Below, one piece after another: positions 46,238 to 54,949 of a DNA stretch of 64,000 bases. This DNA comes from Bradyrhizobium sp. Gha (GTDB lineage Bacteria > Pseudomonadota > Alphaproteobacteria > Rhizobiales > Xanthobacteraceae): contig NZ_FOQM01000004.1 of the NCBI RefSeq assembly GCF_900113735.1, positions 1 through 64,000 of the forward strand. The letters are read 5' to 3'. The notes beneath the pieces are model-generated. The model searched no databases. It was not told where the DNA came from and saw only the letters and a list, made by a program, of their open reading frames with translations. The position numbers and the translations under genes are program-made. Each line of letters begins with the position of its first letter. Positions within the stretch are counted from its first letter, which is position 1.

Positions 46238-48496
46238 CTAACGCTCGTCACGGTAACGCGAATAGTACTTGTTGTGGTAGTAGCTGCCCTTGTAGGACTC
46301 ATAGCGGCTCAACGTCGCGATGTTGGCCTTGTTGAGGATGACGCCGACCAGCTTTTCATGAACGTTTTTGGCGTCGGTCAACGCATGCGCAACGGCATCG
46401 ACACGGGTGCGACCCCACTCCACGACGTAGAGATAGGAATCGATCAACCCAGCCGTCGTGCGCACGTCGACGACCGGCGCAATGGGCGACAGGTCGACGA
46501 TAATGTAGTCGTACACAGACTTTAGTCGCTCGAACAGCATACCCATGGACGGCGACGACAGGATCTCGTTGGTGTGCGCGACCTTGCTATCGACCACCGA
46601 CGGCAGGAAATCGAGCTTCGTGACGGGCTCCGTCCACACCACGTCGGACAATGTGTTGCTGCCTCGTGCGAGCTCAAGAAGGCCAATCGTTGCATGCGGA
46701 GCAAGCCGGCGCGTCAGCGACGGGTTGCGCAGATCAGCATCGATCAGAACTACGCGCGCTCCGCTCTGGGAAATCAATTCAGCGAGGGAGGCTGCGATCG
46801 TCGACTTTCCCTCATTGGGAAGCGTCGAGGTCACAGCCACCACTTTCTTCGGGCGATCGATGTTTGCAAGGTCCGAAGCAACCTTGATCGCACGGACCCC
46901 TTCGGTAAAGCGGGAGAAGGGCCCGTTGACAACTTCGGAGAACACCTCGGCATTGTGGTTGAGCACTCGCGAGGCGCCCGCGCCGCTTGGAACCGGAACC
47001 GAGGTGTCGGGGACCGCAGCCGGCTTCAGCAATGGCAGGATTCCAATGCAGTTTACGCCGAGCACAGACTCAACCTGATCGGTGGTGCGGAAAGAGCGGT
47101 CCGACAGATCGCGCAAACGTCCGACGAGGAAGCCGAGGCCGAGACCGAGGAAGCTTGCGACCAGCAGGGTCAATGTCCCTTTCGGCTTGCTCTTCGTCAG
47201 CGGCGGTGAAGCCGCGGTGATCACGCGAGCTTCGGTGATCGGGAACGATTGCTGCTGAACCGATTCCGTATAGCGCTGCAGAAAGTTGTTGTAGAGCGTC
47301 CGGTAGGTCTGCGCCGAACTCTCCAGATCTCGCAACGATACCTGCGCCTGGTCCGTCACCTGGCTATCGGACACAGCCTCGTTCAGACCGCGCTCCAGCG
47401 CCTGCTCGCGCTGCTTTGCGATCTCGTAGTCACTCTTGTAAGTCTGGGCGATGCGCTGCAATTCGTCACCGATAGAACGGCGCAGCTCCTGCATCTGGCT
47501 TCGCAACTGGATGGTCGCCTGATGTTGCGCACCATAACGCTCCGACCATTCGGCTTCTCGCGCCTTGAGCTCCAGATATTGCTGCCGAAGCTTGGTGATC
47601 ACCTCGTTCTTCAACGTATCGGTGACGGTCGCATCCGGTTCGGCCTTGACGATGTCGTTGATGCGGTCAAGTCGTGCCTTGGCCTCCGCCGTCAATCCGC
47701 GGGACAGAATGAGCTGCGTATTGAGTTCACTCAATTGCTGCTCGTTCATCAGGCGGCCGCCGGTATTGACGAGGTTGTTCTTGGTGCGGAAGTCGACGAC
47801 GGCCCGCTCAGCGGTCGAAGACTGCTTGCGAAGTTCGCCGATGCGGTCCTGAAGCCAGATACTGGCTCGCTGTGTCGCCTGGTACTTGGCGTTCAGCTGG
47901 TCGTTGATGTAGGCATCAGCCACGGCATTGGCGATCTGCGCCGCCTTGGCGGGATTATTCGAGGTAAAGGCAATCTCGATGATGTAAGTCAGCCCGACGC
48001 GCTTGACGCTCAGCCGATTGGCGAAGGCCTCCACTGCACGACGGTTCAGCCCGGTTTGCGATTGCGGCGCGTCCGACTCCAGCAGCCCCGAAACGGTGCT
48101 GACAAGGCCACCCAAAAGGCCACCGCCAGGTCCCACGAACTCGGGGTCGTCGGTCAGCCGCAATTGCTTGATGACAGCCGAGGCGATGTTCTCCGAGCGC
48201 AACACCTCAACCTGACTCTCGACCATGGACGAATCCACGGGACTGTCGCCGATCAGTTGTTGCTGAAATACGTTGTTCTTGCGTGTGTCGATGATCATCG
48301 TCGCCTGGGCCGTGAAGCTCGGCGGCGTGTTGATCAGATAAAGAACTCCACCGGCGAGGCACGCGAGCATCACCCCGAGGATGATCGTCGACTGCCGTCG
48401 GGCGAACGAAATCAGGTCAGCAACGCCATTGCTGCTCTGGCGCTGATGAAGCGTTTCGGGCTGAGTCAATTTAGATGCAGGATTGACATAGAGCAT
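46238..48496 (-). CDS. GumC/Wzc-type chain-length regulator with tyrosine kinase domain (copy 2)
   Basis: A 752-residue inner-membrane protein with Wzz domain, long periplasmic coiled coil, second helix near residues 455-475, and a BY-kinase domain with all canonical motifs: Walker A STLPNEGKST (about 555-565), Walker A-prime VVLIDADLRNPS and Walker B YIIVDLSP. The tail has seven tyrosines (732, 735, 739, 740, 744, 745, 748), the expected autophosphorylation cluster. It aligns with copy 1 over its whole length (SQVEV, IANAVADAYI, TEAKARLDRIN). Polymer length control with the export lipoprotein is the likely role. Confidence 0.94.
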   Translation of the reverse strand: MLYVNPASKLTQPETLHQRQSSNGVADLISFARRQSTIILGVMLACLAGGVLYLINTPPSFTAQATMIIDTRKNNVFQQQLIGDSPVDSSMVESQVEVLRSENIASAVIKQLRLTDDPEFVGPGGGLLGGLVSTVSGLLESDAPQSQTGLNRRAVEAFANRLSVKRVGLTYIIEIAFTSNNPAKAAQIANAVADAYINDQLNAKYQATQRASIWLQDRIGELRKQSSTAERAVVDFRTKNNLVNTGGRLMNEQQLSELNTQLILSRGLTAEAKARLDRINDIVKAEPDATVTDTLKNEVITKLRQQYLELKAREAEWSERYGAQHQATIQLRSQMQELRRSIGDELQRIAQTYKSDYEIAKQREQALERGLNEAVSDSQVTDQAQVSLRDLESSAQTYRTLYNNFLQRYTESVQQQSFPITEARVITAASPPLTKSKPKGTLTLLVASFLGLGLGFLVGRLRDLSDRSFRTTDQVESVLGVNCIGILPLLKPAAVPDTSVPVPSGAGASRVLNHNAEVFSEVVNGPFSRFTEGVRAIKVASDLANIDRPKKVVAVTSTLPNEGKSTIAASLAELISQSGARVVLIDADLRNPSLTRRLAPHATIGLLELARGSNTLSDVVWTEPVTKLDFLPSVVDSKVAHTNEILSSPSMGMLFERLKSVYDYIIVDLSPIAPVVDVRTTAGLIDSYLYVVEWGRTRVDAVAHALTDAKNVHEKLVGVILNKANIATLSRYESYKGSYYHNKYYSRYRDER

Positions 48497-48639
48497 GAAC
48501 TACCTGGCAAAAAGCCGAACCGCCTCGCGTCCGGTCTGGGGACAACGAGGCGACGATCCAATCTGTCTCAATCCGCGTGCACCTCGCCGCCGGAAACGGC
48601 AAGACGATATCTTCCCAATCCTACTTCTTCGATAACCGT

Positions 48640-49263
48640 CTACGGGCTAACCGACGTGTTCGGGTTGCTCGCACTTGCGACAGAAGCGCTGTAGGTAAAG
48701 TTTCCGGTATTCACGCCATTGCCGTTGATGCCCTCGACGGTGCCGCCGCCGCCGGCCGGGCCGCCTGCCGTCGTGGTCGCACCGCCAACACCGCCCGGTG
48801 AGGCACCCGCACCAGAGCCACCAGCGCCGATGCCGCTCGGGTCGTTTCCTGCGGATGTGGCATAGGCCAGCACAAGGACAGGGTCTTTGGTGTCGGCAAT
48901 CGCCTGCTGAATATTGTTGGCGTAAGCTTGGTCCTTCGGCACGCATACACGCGCCGCCTGGGCCAAGCCCGAGCCGATCGCCTTCTTCTGATCATCGTTG
49001 GCGCCGTTCAGGAGGCCGAGGATCAAGGGCAAGGTCGCCGAATCGGTCGCCGCCAGATCGCGGACTTGAGAAATCAGCGCACCACCGCCATTCGGCGCGC
49101 CGCTGAGCAGCGAAGCGGGGTTACCAGTAAAGTTGGACACCTGGCTCGCGGGAAGCTGCTGATTGGCATCGTAGCAGGTCGCTGCAAAAGCAGTGGCATT
49201 CAGGCCGCTCATAGCGACGAGCACGGCTGCACCAACCGAAAGGCGCCGGCGGATCAACGACAT
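48640..49263 (-). CDS. Small secreted protein paired with the tyrosine kinase, unknown family (copy 2)
   Basis: A 207-residue protein with a clear signal peptide (LSVGAAVLVAMSGLNATAFA, cut before ATCYDA). The core has NPASLLSGAP, LAATDSATLPLIL and KAIGSGLAQAARVC, the pattern of copy 1 at 25545. Unlike copy 1 it has a long Gly/Ala/Ser-rich tail (GIGAGGSGAGASPGG and on), likely disordered. It lies 143 bases upstream of kinase copy 2 on the same strand, the same order as copy 1 and its kinase. ATG 49263 with GGAG upstream is preferred over a start ten codons earlier. Confidence 0.8.
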   Translation of the reverse strand: MSLIRRRLSVGAAVLVAMSGLNATAFAATCYDANQQLPASQVSNFTGNPASLLSGAPNGGGALISQVRDLAATDSATLPLILGLLNGANDDQKKAIGSGLAQAARVCVPKDQAYANNIQQAIADTKDPVLVLAYATSAGNDPSGIGAGGSGAGASPGGVGGATTTAGGPAGGGGTVEGINGNGVNTGNFTYSASVASASNPNTSVSP

Positions 49264-49348
49264 GGCAACTCTCCAACCATTCCTGCACTGCAACTTAGCA
49301 TGTTGGACGAACGGCCACCAAGGAATTATCGGCAGAAACGCCCTTGAG

Positions 49349-49360
49349 GGTTAATTAACC
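49349..49360. promoter_or_regulatory. Twelve-base perfect palindrome upstream of secreted protein copy 2
   Basis: GGTTAATTAACC is a perfect palindrome about 86 bases before the start of secreted protein copy 2, and it overlaps the stop codon of the ligase-like gene. AT-rich palindromes of this size in a GC-rich genome often bind regulators. The short gap 49264-49354 leaves room for a promoter. Confidence 0.35.
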
Positions 49361-50764
49361 AATCGCCGCGTCCGGTCCAAGATTTCGCCCAATTCCCCGC
49401 TCATCGAGGTTGCGCGTGGCGAACGATTGGGCGGCACCGACGCCGATCAGCGCCATGGCGGGAAGGGCAAATCCCGGGATTTGAAGCGAAAAATCGATCA
49501 TTGCATGGACCAGCGCCATAGCCGCTACGGTTAGCCCCGCCACCGGAAAAAGGGTATCGCGACGCCGCTGACGGATCCCACATGCTAGCAAAACAAGGAC
49601 GGCGGACCACGCCGCTACGACAACAATGGCCAAAGGCAGACCGCCTTCGGCGGCAATCTCCAATATGACGTTGTGTGCACGGTCCCAGACCCCCCAGACA
49701 CTCCCCGTCCGGTAAGCTGGGAACGCAAAGGGAAAGCCGCCGAGGCCGACCCCCAGCCAGGGGAAATCTGAAATCATCCGTAGGGTCGCGCGGTAGGTGT
49801 CCATACGGCCCTCGTCGACCAGCCCGTGCTCATTGAAGCGGCTCCCCGTGCTTCCCCCCAAGGTCTGGAGCACGATCAGCGCGATGAGCCCGCCCAAGAC
49901 CAAAGCTGCAGCAGGACCGACCTTTCGGGGCAAGTCGCGCCAGAAATACAGCGTGAAGGCCAAGACCTGCCCCGCGAGGGCCAAAACCGTACCGGCTCGG
50001 GACGCCGTGAGCAAAGCCGCGATCAGGCAGAGAATTGGAGGCGCGCTCCGAACCAAGCCCCGAAAATGGAGAATTCCAGCGCCGGCCCGGAGCAGTGCAG
50101 AGGGAGTCACGCCCCCATGCGGAAGGCGCGGGCGCAACATCTGCCAAAACAACAATGCGCCGACGACACTGCACGTGCCGTAGTAGAGCGCAGCCGCGTT
50201 ACGATTGACAAAGGGGGTCGTCAGCACGCCGCCATAGGCGAACTTGTCCCACCAAAACAACTTCGCAGGATTGATCAGGAATGACACGATCGCGAACAAG
50301 GCAAGGCCTGCACCAGACCAGGCGATGACCTCCAGGACCTGTTTCGCCCGGACACGATCCACGCCGACCAGGTAGCCCAACAGACCGGCTAAGAGGCCTG
50401 CGAGCGGCGCGCCGACAGCGAAGAACGGCTGCTCTCGAACGATTGAGACCGAGGGCGACAACGGCCGTGCGAGTAGGGCCGATGCCCTCGCCCAGAGCGG
50501 ATGAGGTGGCAATCCGGTTAGGGCTGGTGGCAGAAGCTGTGCCAGCAGAACAGCCCCGTAGGCCGTCACCACGACGACCACCAGCCAGAAGCACGCTCGC
50601 TGACCCTGGCGAAGCGATGAGACCTCGCAGCAGGCAAGCCCTACCGCCAAGGTGATGCACCACAGCGCGATGGCGGAAGGAGTGGTTGACCCAACAAGGA
50701 GCGGTGCTCCGACGATCACAACAGACAGGATCACGGAGGATAACGATGAAGAGCCCGTCCGCAT
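49355..50764 (-). CDS. O-antigen ligase/polymerase family membrane protein
   Basis: A 469-residue protein with about 12 helices and the Wzy_C/WaaL signature region: TASRAGTVLALAGQVLAF, then GRMDTYRATLRMISDFPWLG, VGLGGFPFAFPAYR and RAHNVILEIAAEGGLPLAI. The His in RAHN and the arginine in SRAG are the positions normally needed in WaaL ligases. It may transfer polymer to an acceptor or act as an extra polymerase. ATG 50764 is chosen; a GTG 20 codons upstream is open but falls in a non-conserved stretch with no good ribosome binding site. Confidence 0.8.
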   Translation of the reverse strand: MRTGSSSLSSVILSVVIVGAPLLVGSTTPSAIALWCITLAVGLACCEVSSLRQGQRACFWLVVVVVTAYGAVLLAQLLPPALTGLPPHPLWARASALLARPLSPSVSIVREQPFFAVGAPLAGLLAGLLGYLVGVDRVRAKQVLEVIAWSGAGLALFAIVSFLINPAKLFWWDKFAYGGVLTTPFVNRNAAALYYGTCSVVGALLFWQMLRPRLPHGGVTPSALLRAGAGILHFRGLVRSAPPILCLIAALLTASRAGTVLALAGQVLAFTLYFWRDLPRKVGPAAALVLGGLIALIVLQTLGGSTGSRFNEHGLVDEGRMDTYRATLRMISDFPWLGVGLGGFPFAFPAYRTGSVWGVWDRAHNVILEIAAEGGLPLAIVVVAAWSAVLVLLACGIRQRRRDTLFPVAGLTVAAMALVHAMIDFSLQIPGFALPAMALIGVGAAQSFATRNLDERGIGRNLGPDAAIG

Positions 50765-50834
50765 CGCCAAGGAACCCGCAAAAAGCGGTCGGAACTGTAA
50801 GCGCCGACCGCCGTCCGATACCACCGTGCTCAGA

Positions 50835-52052
50835 TCAAGGTGTCGTCGCCGTAGCCGTCGTGGTGGATGAACCGCGGATCGCCCCCCTAAGCGTATAGGC
50901 GTTCGTTGCCGTCACGATCGGATCGTTCACGGTCGCGTTGACCAGGCGGATGAACTGCAGGATCTTCGCGGTCTCGACGGCAGTCGCGTTCGACGCATAC
51001 AGGACGTCCTTGTTCCGGATCTGCATCTTGGTCGCCAGGAAGTATGTCGCGGGATCGCGCAGATTGACGACATACACGACCGGAATCAGCGGCGTTTCGA
51101 ACTTGGTCACATCGACGCCGAGTTTCTCGGCCACGTCGCGGCTTTCGCCCCGGTAAACGAAGACCGATGCGGGATCGGCAAACGAATCGTTAAGGCCGCC
51201 GGCTTTGGCCAAGGCTTCAGCCAGCGAAATGCGCCAAGCCTCGAAGTTGAACTGCCCTTGCTGACCGGAAGCGCCGAAGGCCACGAAGGTCTGCGGCTCG
51301 CGATAGACGTAAATGGTGTCGTTGGCGTCGACATAACCGTTGTTGTTGGGCTCATAGACCAGAGCGCCAAACGGCACGGTCGTCCGCTGCCCGCCGCGCT
51401 CGAGCATGACCCACGTGTCGAAACCCTGCCCCTTCGGGCCGCCGGCGCGGGTAATGGCATCGAGGATCCGATCGCCAGCGGCGTTGAGTGGGAAGCGACT
51501 CGGATTGTTGACCTCGCCCAGAACGCTCACCAGCGAGGTCCTCTGATCGACCAGAGCAACGACGGCCTGGGGCTCGATCGCACGATTCTTCAAGCGGTCG
51601 ACGATCGTCTGCTGGACCTCGCCTGGGGTCCGGCCCTTCGCCAGAACGGCGCCGGCAAACGGCACAGTGATATTTCCGGCAGTATCGACCGACTGGTTCG
51701 GCAAGGTAATGAAATTGCCAGGCCGGACACCCGCCTCTCGCGGAATGAACAAGCCGCCGGCGGCAGCTTCGAAAATGGTGACACTGACGACATCGCCGAT
51801 GCCGAACTTGATCTCCCGTGGGGCGTGACGGCCAGTATTGCCGAACATCAGTCGAGGGGTTGCCTGCGACAACACGCCGATCGCCTCAGGCGTCAGCTTC
51901 ACCAAGGCGTAAGGCAGGCTGTCAGCATCCTTCGGATTGCCGGATTTGATGTCACGGCTCGACGGACCACTGACGGGCATCTCGGAGCAGCCTGCAATAG
52001 CCAGCCCCATCAACGCCAATATCAACCAATTTCTACCACGGGCTCGTAGCAT
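50835..52052 (-). CDS. Polysaccharide export outer-membrane lipoprotein (Wza/GumB-type OPX)
   Basis: A 405-residue lipoprotein. The signal ends in the lipobox LAIAGC with Cys22. A Poly_export domain starts near FGIGDVVSVTIFEAAAGGLF; SLBB-like modules follow (VSVLGEVNNPSRFPL, RILDAITRAGG, FNFEAWRISLAEALAKAGGL), and a C-terminal amphipathic helix lies near FIRLVNATVND. It forms the outer-membrane channel that meets the periplasmic part of the chain-length kinase. It is the only such protein in the window, so both kinase copies would have to use it or a channel encoded elsewhere. Confidence 0.93.
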   Translation of the reverse strand: MLRARGRNWLILALMGLAIAGCSEMPVSGPSSRDIKSGNPKDADSLPYALVKLTPEAIGVLSQATPRLMFGNTGRHAPREIKFGIGDVVSVTIFEAAAGGLFIPREAGVRPGNFITLPNQSVDTAGNITVPFAGAVLAKGRTPGEVQQTIVDRLKNRAIEPQAVVALVDQRTSLVSVLGEVNNPSRFPLNAAGDRILDAITRAGGPKGQGFDTWVMLERGGQRTTVPFGALVYEPNNNGYVDANDTIYVYREPQTFVAFGASGQQGQFNFEAWRISLAEALAKAGGLNDSFADPASVFVYRGESRDVAEKLGVDVTKFETPLIPVVYVVNLRDPATYFLATKMQIRNKDVLYASNATAVETAKILQFIRLVNATVNDPIVTATNAYTLRGAIRGSSTTTATATTP

Positions 52053-52245
52053 TGAGTCCCTTAACCCCTACTTTTGCGATTTTGTGCTTATCACGGATTA
52101 TCCGGTTGGAAATATGAAACGGTCCTTCCGCACCCGAACCCACTGACGGATGTGGTATTTTCGCCACGCCGGAACCTCAAGCACGCCCGATTCAAAGCCA
52201 ATACGGCTAAAGGAAATGCAGGCTCTGGCGCGGCTACAGTCAGAG

Positions 52246-52962
52246 CTAGACGAGGCGCAGCGTGTCCCCCTCAATGCGCAGGCACGTCAACATCCCCGTT
52301 GCATAGGCCCCCGTATCGATATTGATGCGGTTCTCCCGAAAATCGGGTTCGCGAACCGGTGTGTGGCCGTGGACGATCATCTTCTCGAACGGCGCGTCCC
52401 AGTCCAGAAACTCCTGCCGTATCCAGAGCAAATCTGTCTCGCGCTGGCGCTCGAGCGGTACCCCGGGCTTGACGCCCGCGTGGACGAAGAAAAAGTCGCC
52501 ACAAGAGTAGAACGTCGGCAAGCCAACCAGAAAGTTCCGGTGTGCCGGCGGCAGGGCGGCTCCAAACGCGTTGGCTAGCGCCACCATTTCGTCGGGCTGT
52601 CGCGCCACCGGCACGAGACCGTAGGATATCAGCGTCTCCCGCCCCCCCAGACCCGACCACTCGCTAAAGCACCTGGGCGACCCGAGGAACCGGATGGCAA
52701 GCTCCTCGTGATTGCCCTTGAGGCAGACGATCTTCCGCCGGCCAGCCCGCTCGATCAGCATGTCGATCACTCGGCGCGTTGCCGGACCACGGTCGATCAG
52801 GTCTCCGAGATAGACTTCAACGGCCTGGACCGCCGCAGACCGGGCGCGATCAGCGTCAATCCGCGCGAACGTATCTTCCAGGAGGTCTGCGCAGCCATGG
52901 ATATCGCCGATCGCATAGACGCGTGCGCCCTCTGGAAGACGCGGCCGCACAACATTCGTCAT
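52246..52962 (-). CDS. PPP-family metallophosphatase (copy 2)
   Basis: A 238-residue protein phosphatase with canonical metal motifs GDIHG, GDLIDRG, GNHE, FVHAG and HGHTPV. It shares CGDFFFVHAG and NIDTGAYATG with copy 1 at 30972. The ATG 52962 has AAAGG upstream; a TTG six codons earlier is an alternative. It is downstream of the export lipoprotein on the same strand, about 190 bases away. Each tyrosine kinase copy thus has a PPP phosphatase in its own half of the locus, and no low-molecular-weight tyrosine phosphatase is seen. Confidence 0.9.
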   Translation of the reverse strand: MTNVVRPRLPEGARVYAIGDIHGCADLLEDTFARIDADRARSAAVQAVEVYLGDLIDRGPATRRVIDMLIERAGRRKIVCLKGNHEELAIRFLGSPRCFSEWSGLGGRETLISYGLVPVARQPDEMVALANAFGAALPPAHRNFLVGLPTFYSCGDFFFVHAGVKPGVPLERQRETDLLWIRQEFLDWDAPFEKMIVHGHTPVREPDFRENRINIDTGAYATGMLTCLRIEGDTLRLV

Positions 52963-53365
52963 TGAGATCAGCCTTTTCAACTGCCCAGGCGCGCATCGCC
53001 CAAGGATCGCGGGTGCATCCGTTCGTGCCCGACGTCAGCTACGTCACGAATTCCGAGAATAGTCCTCAAAACATAATCATTCGGAAAGCATAATACGAGG
53101 TCGCTGCCGAGGCTCCAAACTCTTGGATCGTACCAAGCCACGACAAACGATCGACGGCTGATCCGTCGATCGCGGCTGGATGCTCAACCGAAGTCAGAAT
53201 TGGCTCGATTGCCGCGCCCCCCGGCCTGCGATGGAGACGATGGTTATCGCCTCGTCAATCGCGCATCGCGCATTCAATTCAATTTGCCGCGCCAAGCTCA
53301 GCCTGACCGAAAATCTTTCCGGGTAGTGATCGATGCAACGAGGGACACTACAGGGGGTCAGTTCC
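52963..53365. promoter_or_regulatory. Divergent region with a perfect ten-base hairpin
   Basis: CGATCGACGG (53148-53157) and CCGTCGATCG (53163-53172) pair perfectly across a five-base loop. They lie between the leftward phosphatase and the rightward protease gene, so they are not at the end of either transcript and are better read as an operator or a leader hairpin. An AT-rich patch (CATAATCATTCGGAAAGCA) lies near 53070-53088. No small gene found. Confidence 0.4.
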
Positions 53366-53983
53366 ATGCGTCGGATCATCAAGGCGGCTACCGCCATTGC
53401 AATGCTTGCGGGAAGCATGCTTGCACCGCAGGCGCACGCCGCGTTTGTCGGCTTGCCTGGCATGTTGCGAGGCCATTTGCAGAAGATCGCCCTGGGCGGT
53501 CCAACGCTCGCGCCATTCGGTCATACGCTCTTCTGCATGCAATATCCCGGCGATTGCACGGCGTCCCATAATCATTTTCGGCCGGGCCCGATCGCACTGG
53601 ACGATTCACGCTGGAACGAATTGCGTGACATCAATCGCGAGGTCAATGGCGCCATTCGCTATGAGCACAATTACGAAGGCATCGTCGGCGAACGGTGGCT
53701 GATCGCGCCGAAGACCGGCGACTGCAACGATTACGCGGTGACCAAAAGACATGAGCTGATCGCGCGTGGGTGGCCGGCCCATGCCCTGCTGCTTGCAGAA
53801 GTCGTCACAACCTGGGGTGAGCACCACCTGGTTCTGGTGGTCCGCACGAAGAAGGGCGACCTCGTGGCGGACAGCATCGAACAGGATATCAGGCCCTGGA
53901 CAAAGTCGCCTTATCAATGGGTCCGGATTCAGTCACCAAAGACGCCCACTTTCTGGGCCATGATTGGCAAGACGCAGGCTTAA
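53366..53983 (+). CDS. Transglutaminase-like cysteine protease (BTLCP/LapG family)
   Basis: A 205-residue secreted protein with signal peptide (AATAIAMLAGSMLAPQAHA). The catalytic triad of the bacterial transglutaminase-like cysteine proteases is visible: Cys120 in TGDCNDYA, a His in WGEHHLVL (153 or 154) and Asp169 in LVADS. LapG, the best known member, cuts a surface adhesin when c-di-GMP is low. No LapD or adhesin gene lies nearby, but the giant exported protein at 12150 is a surface protein to consider. ATG 53366 follows AGGGGG. Confidence 0.88.
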   Translation: MRRIIKAATAIAMLAGSMLAPQAHAAFVGLPGMLRGHLQKIALGGPTLAPFGHTLFCMQYPGDCTASHNHFRPGPIALDDSRWNELRDINREVNGAIRYEHNYEGIVGERWLIAPKTGDCNDYAVTKRHELIARGWPAHALLLAEVVTTWGEHHLVLVVRTKKGDLVADSIEQDIRPWTKSPYQWVRIQSPKTPTFWAMIGKTQA

Positions 53984-53992
53984 CCGAACAGC

Positions 53993-54382
53993 TCAAGTCT
54001 CCGGCCCTCGTGCGGCCCGCCTGGCAACCTGCCCTCCAAGTCGCATGTCGTTGCCTCGTCCCCGCTCCAATGGGAACTCATCGACACCGAGTGCTTGCCC
54101 GGGACGCGCGCTCGGTTGCTTGGGGAGCGAAAGAGTTACAGTTGCGCGCGGCGATGGGCCTTGTGCGATATAGCTCGTCACCTGTTTGGTGTCCTGGCAC
54201 GTACAGCAAACGGCCGTGCTGCGACGAAATCCGGAGGTGACGCCGAGCGTTGCTGTGACGAGCTGAACTTGCTGACGCCAGCGGAGCCCAAGCCGCTCCT
54301 GGATGCAATGATCGCAGTAAGCGCGCCCGGCGCAGCGAACGAGGAACTCATTGATCCGTTCCGGAACAGTTCTGTCACTCAT
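53993..54382 (-). CDS. Small CxxC-CxxC protein, likely zinc-binding, unknown
   Basis: A 129-residue protein starting at ATG 54382 with AGGGGG seven bases upstream. Residues 10-70 carry AYCDHCIQERLGL and AVCCTCQDTKQV, two CxxC pairs (23/26 and 59/62) that should bind zinc, with QQVQLVTATLGVTSGF between them. I have seen this compact pattern in Rhizobiales proteins about 75 residues long; here about 55 residues of non-conserved tail follow, as if the usual stop was lost. An upstream extension of the frame is not protein-like. Possible role in nucleic acid binding, unproven. Confidence 0.6.
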   Translation of the reverse strand: MSDRTVPERINEFLVRCAGRAYCDHCIQERLGLRWRQQVQLVTATLGVTSGFRRSTAVCCTCQDTKQVTSYIAQGPSPRATVTLSLPKQPSARPGQALGVDEFPLERGRGNDMRLGGQVARRAARGPET

Positions 54383-54949
54383 CGGGACGCCCCCTGATCG
54401 AATCCAAACCAGCGCAGTCGACTCAGCAAAGCTCGCGCCAATTCGCTTCATAACCTGATCGCAGCGACATGGTCGTGACACGCACCAAAGACCCGCGCCG
54501 CCAATACAACTAAAGATCGAGCCTCCGTTCTCGTCGGGCGCTCGCTTGAAATGCTTTCCGCACTCGAGAAATGACCAGCCACCAGATACTGGTTGCGTTT
54601 GCAGTCGACCTCGCAATCCACCGACACCCAAATGCGTCGTGATAATCCCCTTGTCAGCCAAATCTGTCTGTACGACTTTTCGTGAAGTTCAGCACATTAA
54701 CTTCACGAGTGCGTCACCGCGCGGCGCATAGCACGACGAACCGCCGCATCAGGAGTGAACGGGTGTAAATATTGAATGTTGGAACTCAAGGTTGAGCTGA
54801 ACGACGCCCTCCCGGGCGTGCCGTAGGTGCTCTGAAGCTGCTTCAAAATGTGCTCTGATTCCTTCTGCGGGCCACGCACTCATTACAACGCCCGCGCGCA
54901 TCCCGCCGCGGGCGTCTTCAGGTACAACCTCTAAGTTTGGCTGTGAGGC
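54383..54949. other. Intergenic stretch with a perfect nine-base inverted repeat
   Basis: CGTGAAGTT (54681-54689) and AACTTCACG (54699-54707) pair perfectly around a nine-base spacer, an operator-like spacing. The rest of this 570-base stretch shows short AT-rich patches and no convincing gene; the frame reading leftward through it is an extension of the CxxC protein without conserved sequence. Confidence 0.45.
54888..54915 (-). terminator. Hairpin after the small secreted protein gene
   Basis: ACGCCCGCG (54888-54896) pairs with CGCGGGCGT (54907-54915) with a ten-base loop. Read on the minus strand it lies 35 bases after the stop of the 54950-55222 gene, and the stem is followed by TGTAATG. 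The strong GC stem at a gene end fits an intrinsic terminator with a weak T tract. Confidence 0.55.

Noticed and set aside
47249..48694. A 481-residue plus-strand frame opposite kinase copy 2
   Set aside because: Antisense shadow of a clear BY-kinase; Leu/Arg-rich with no domain.
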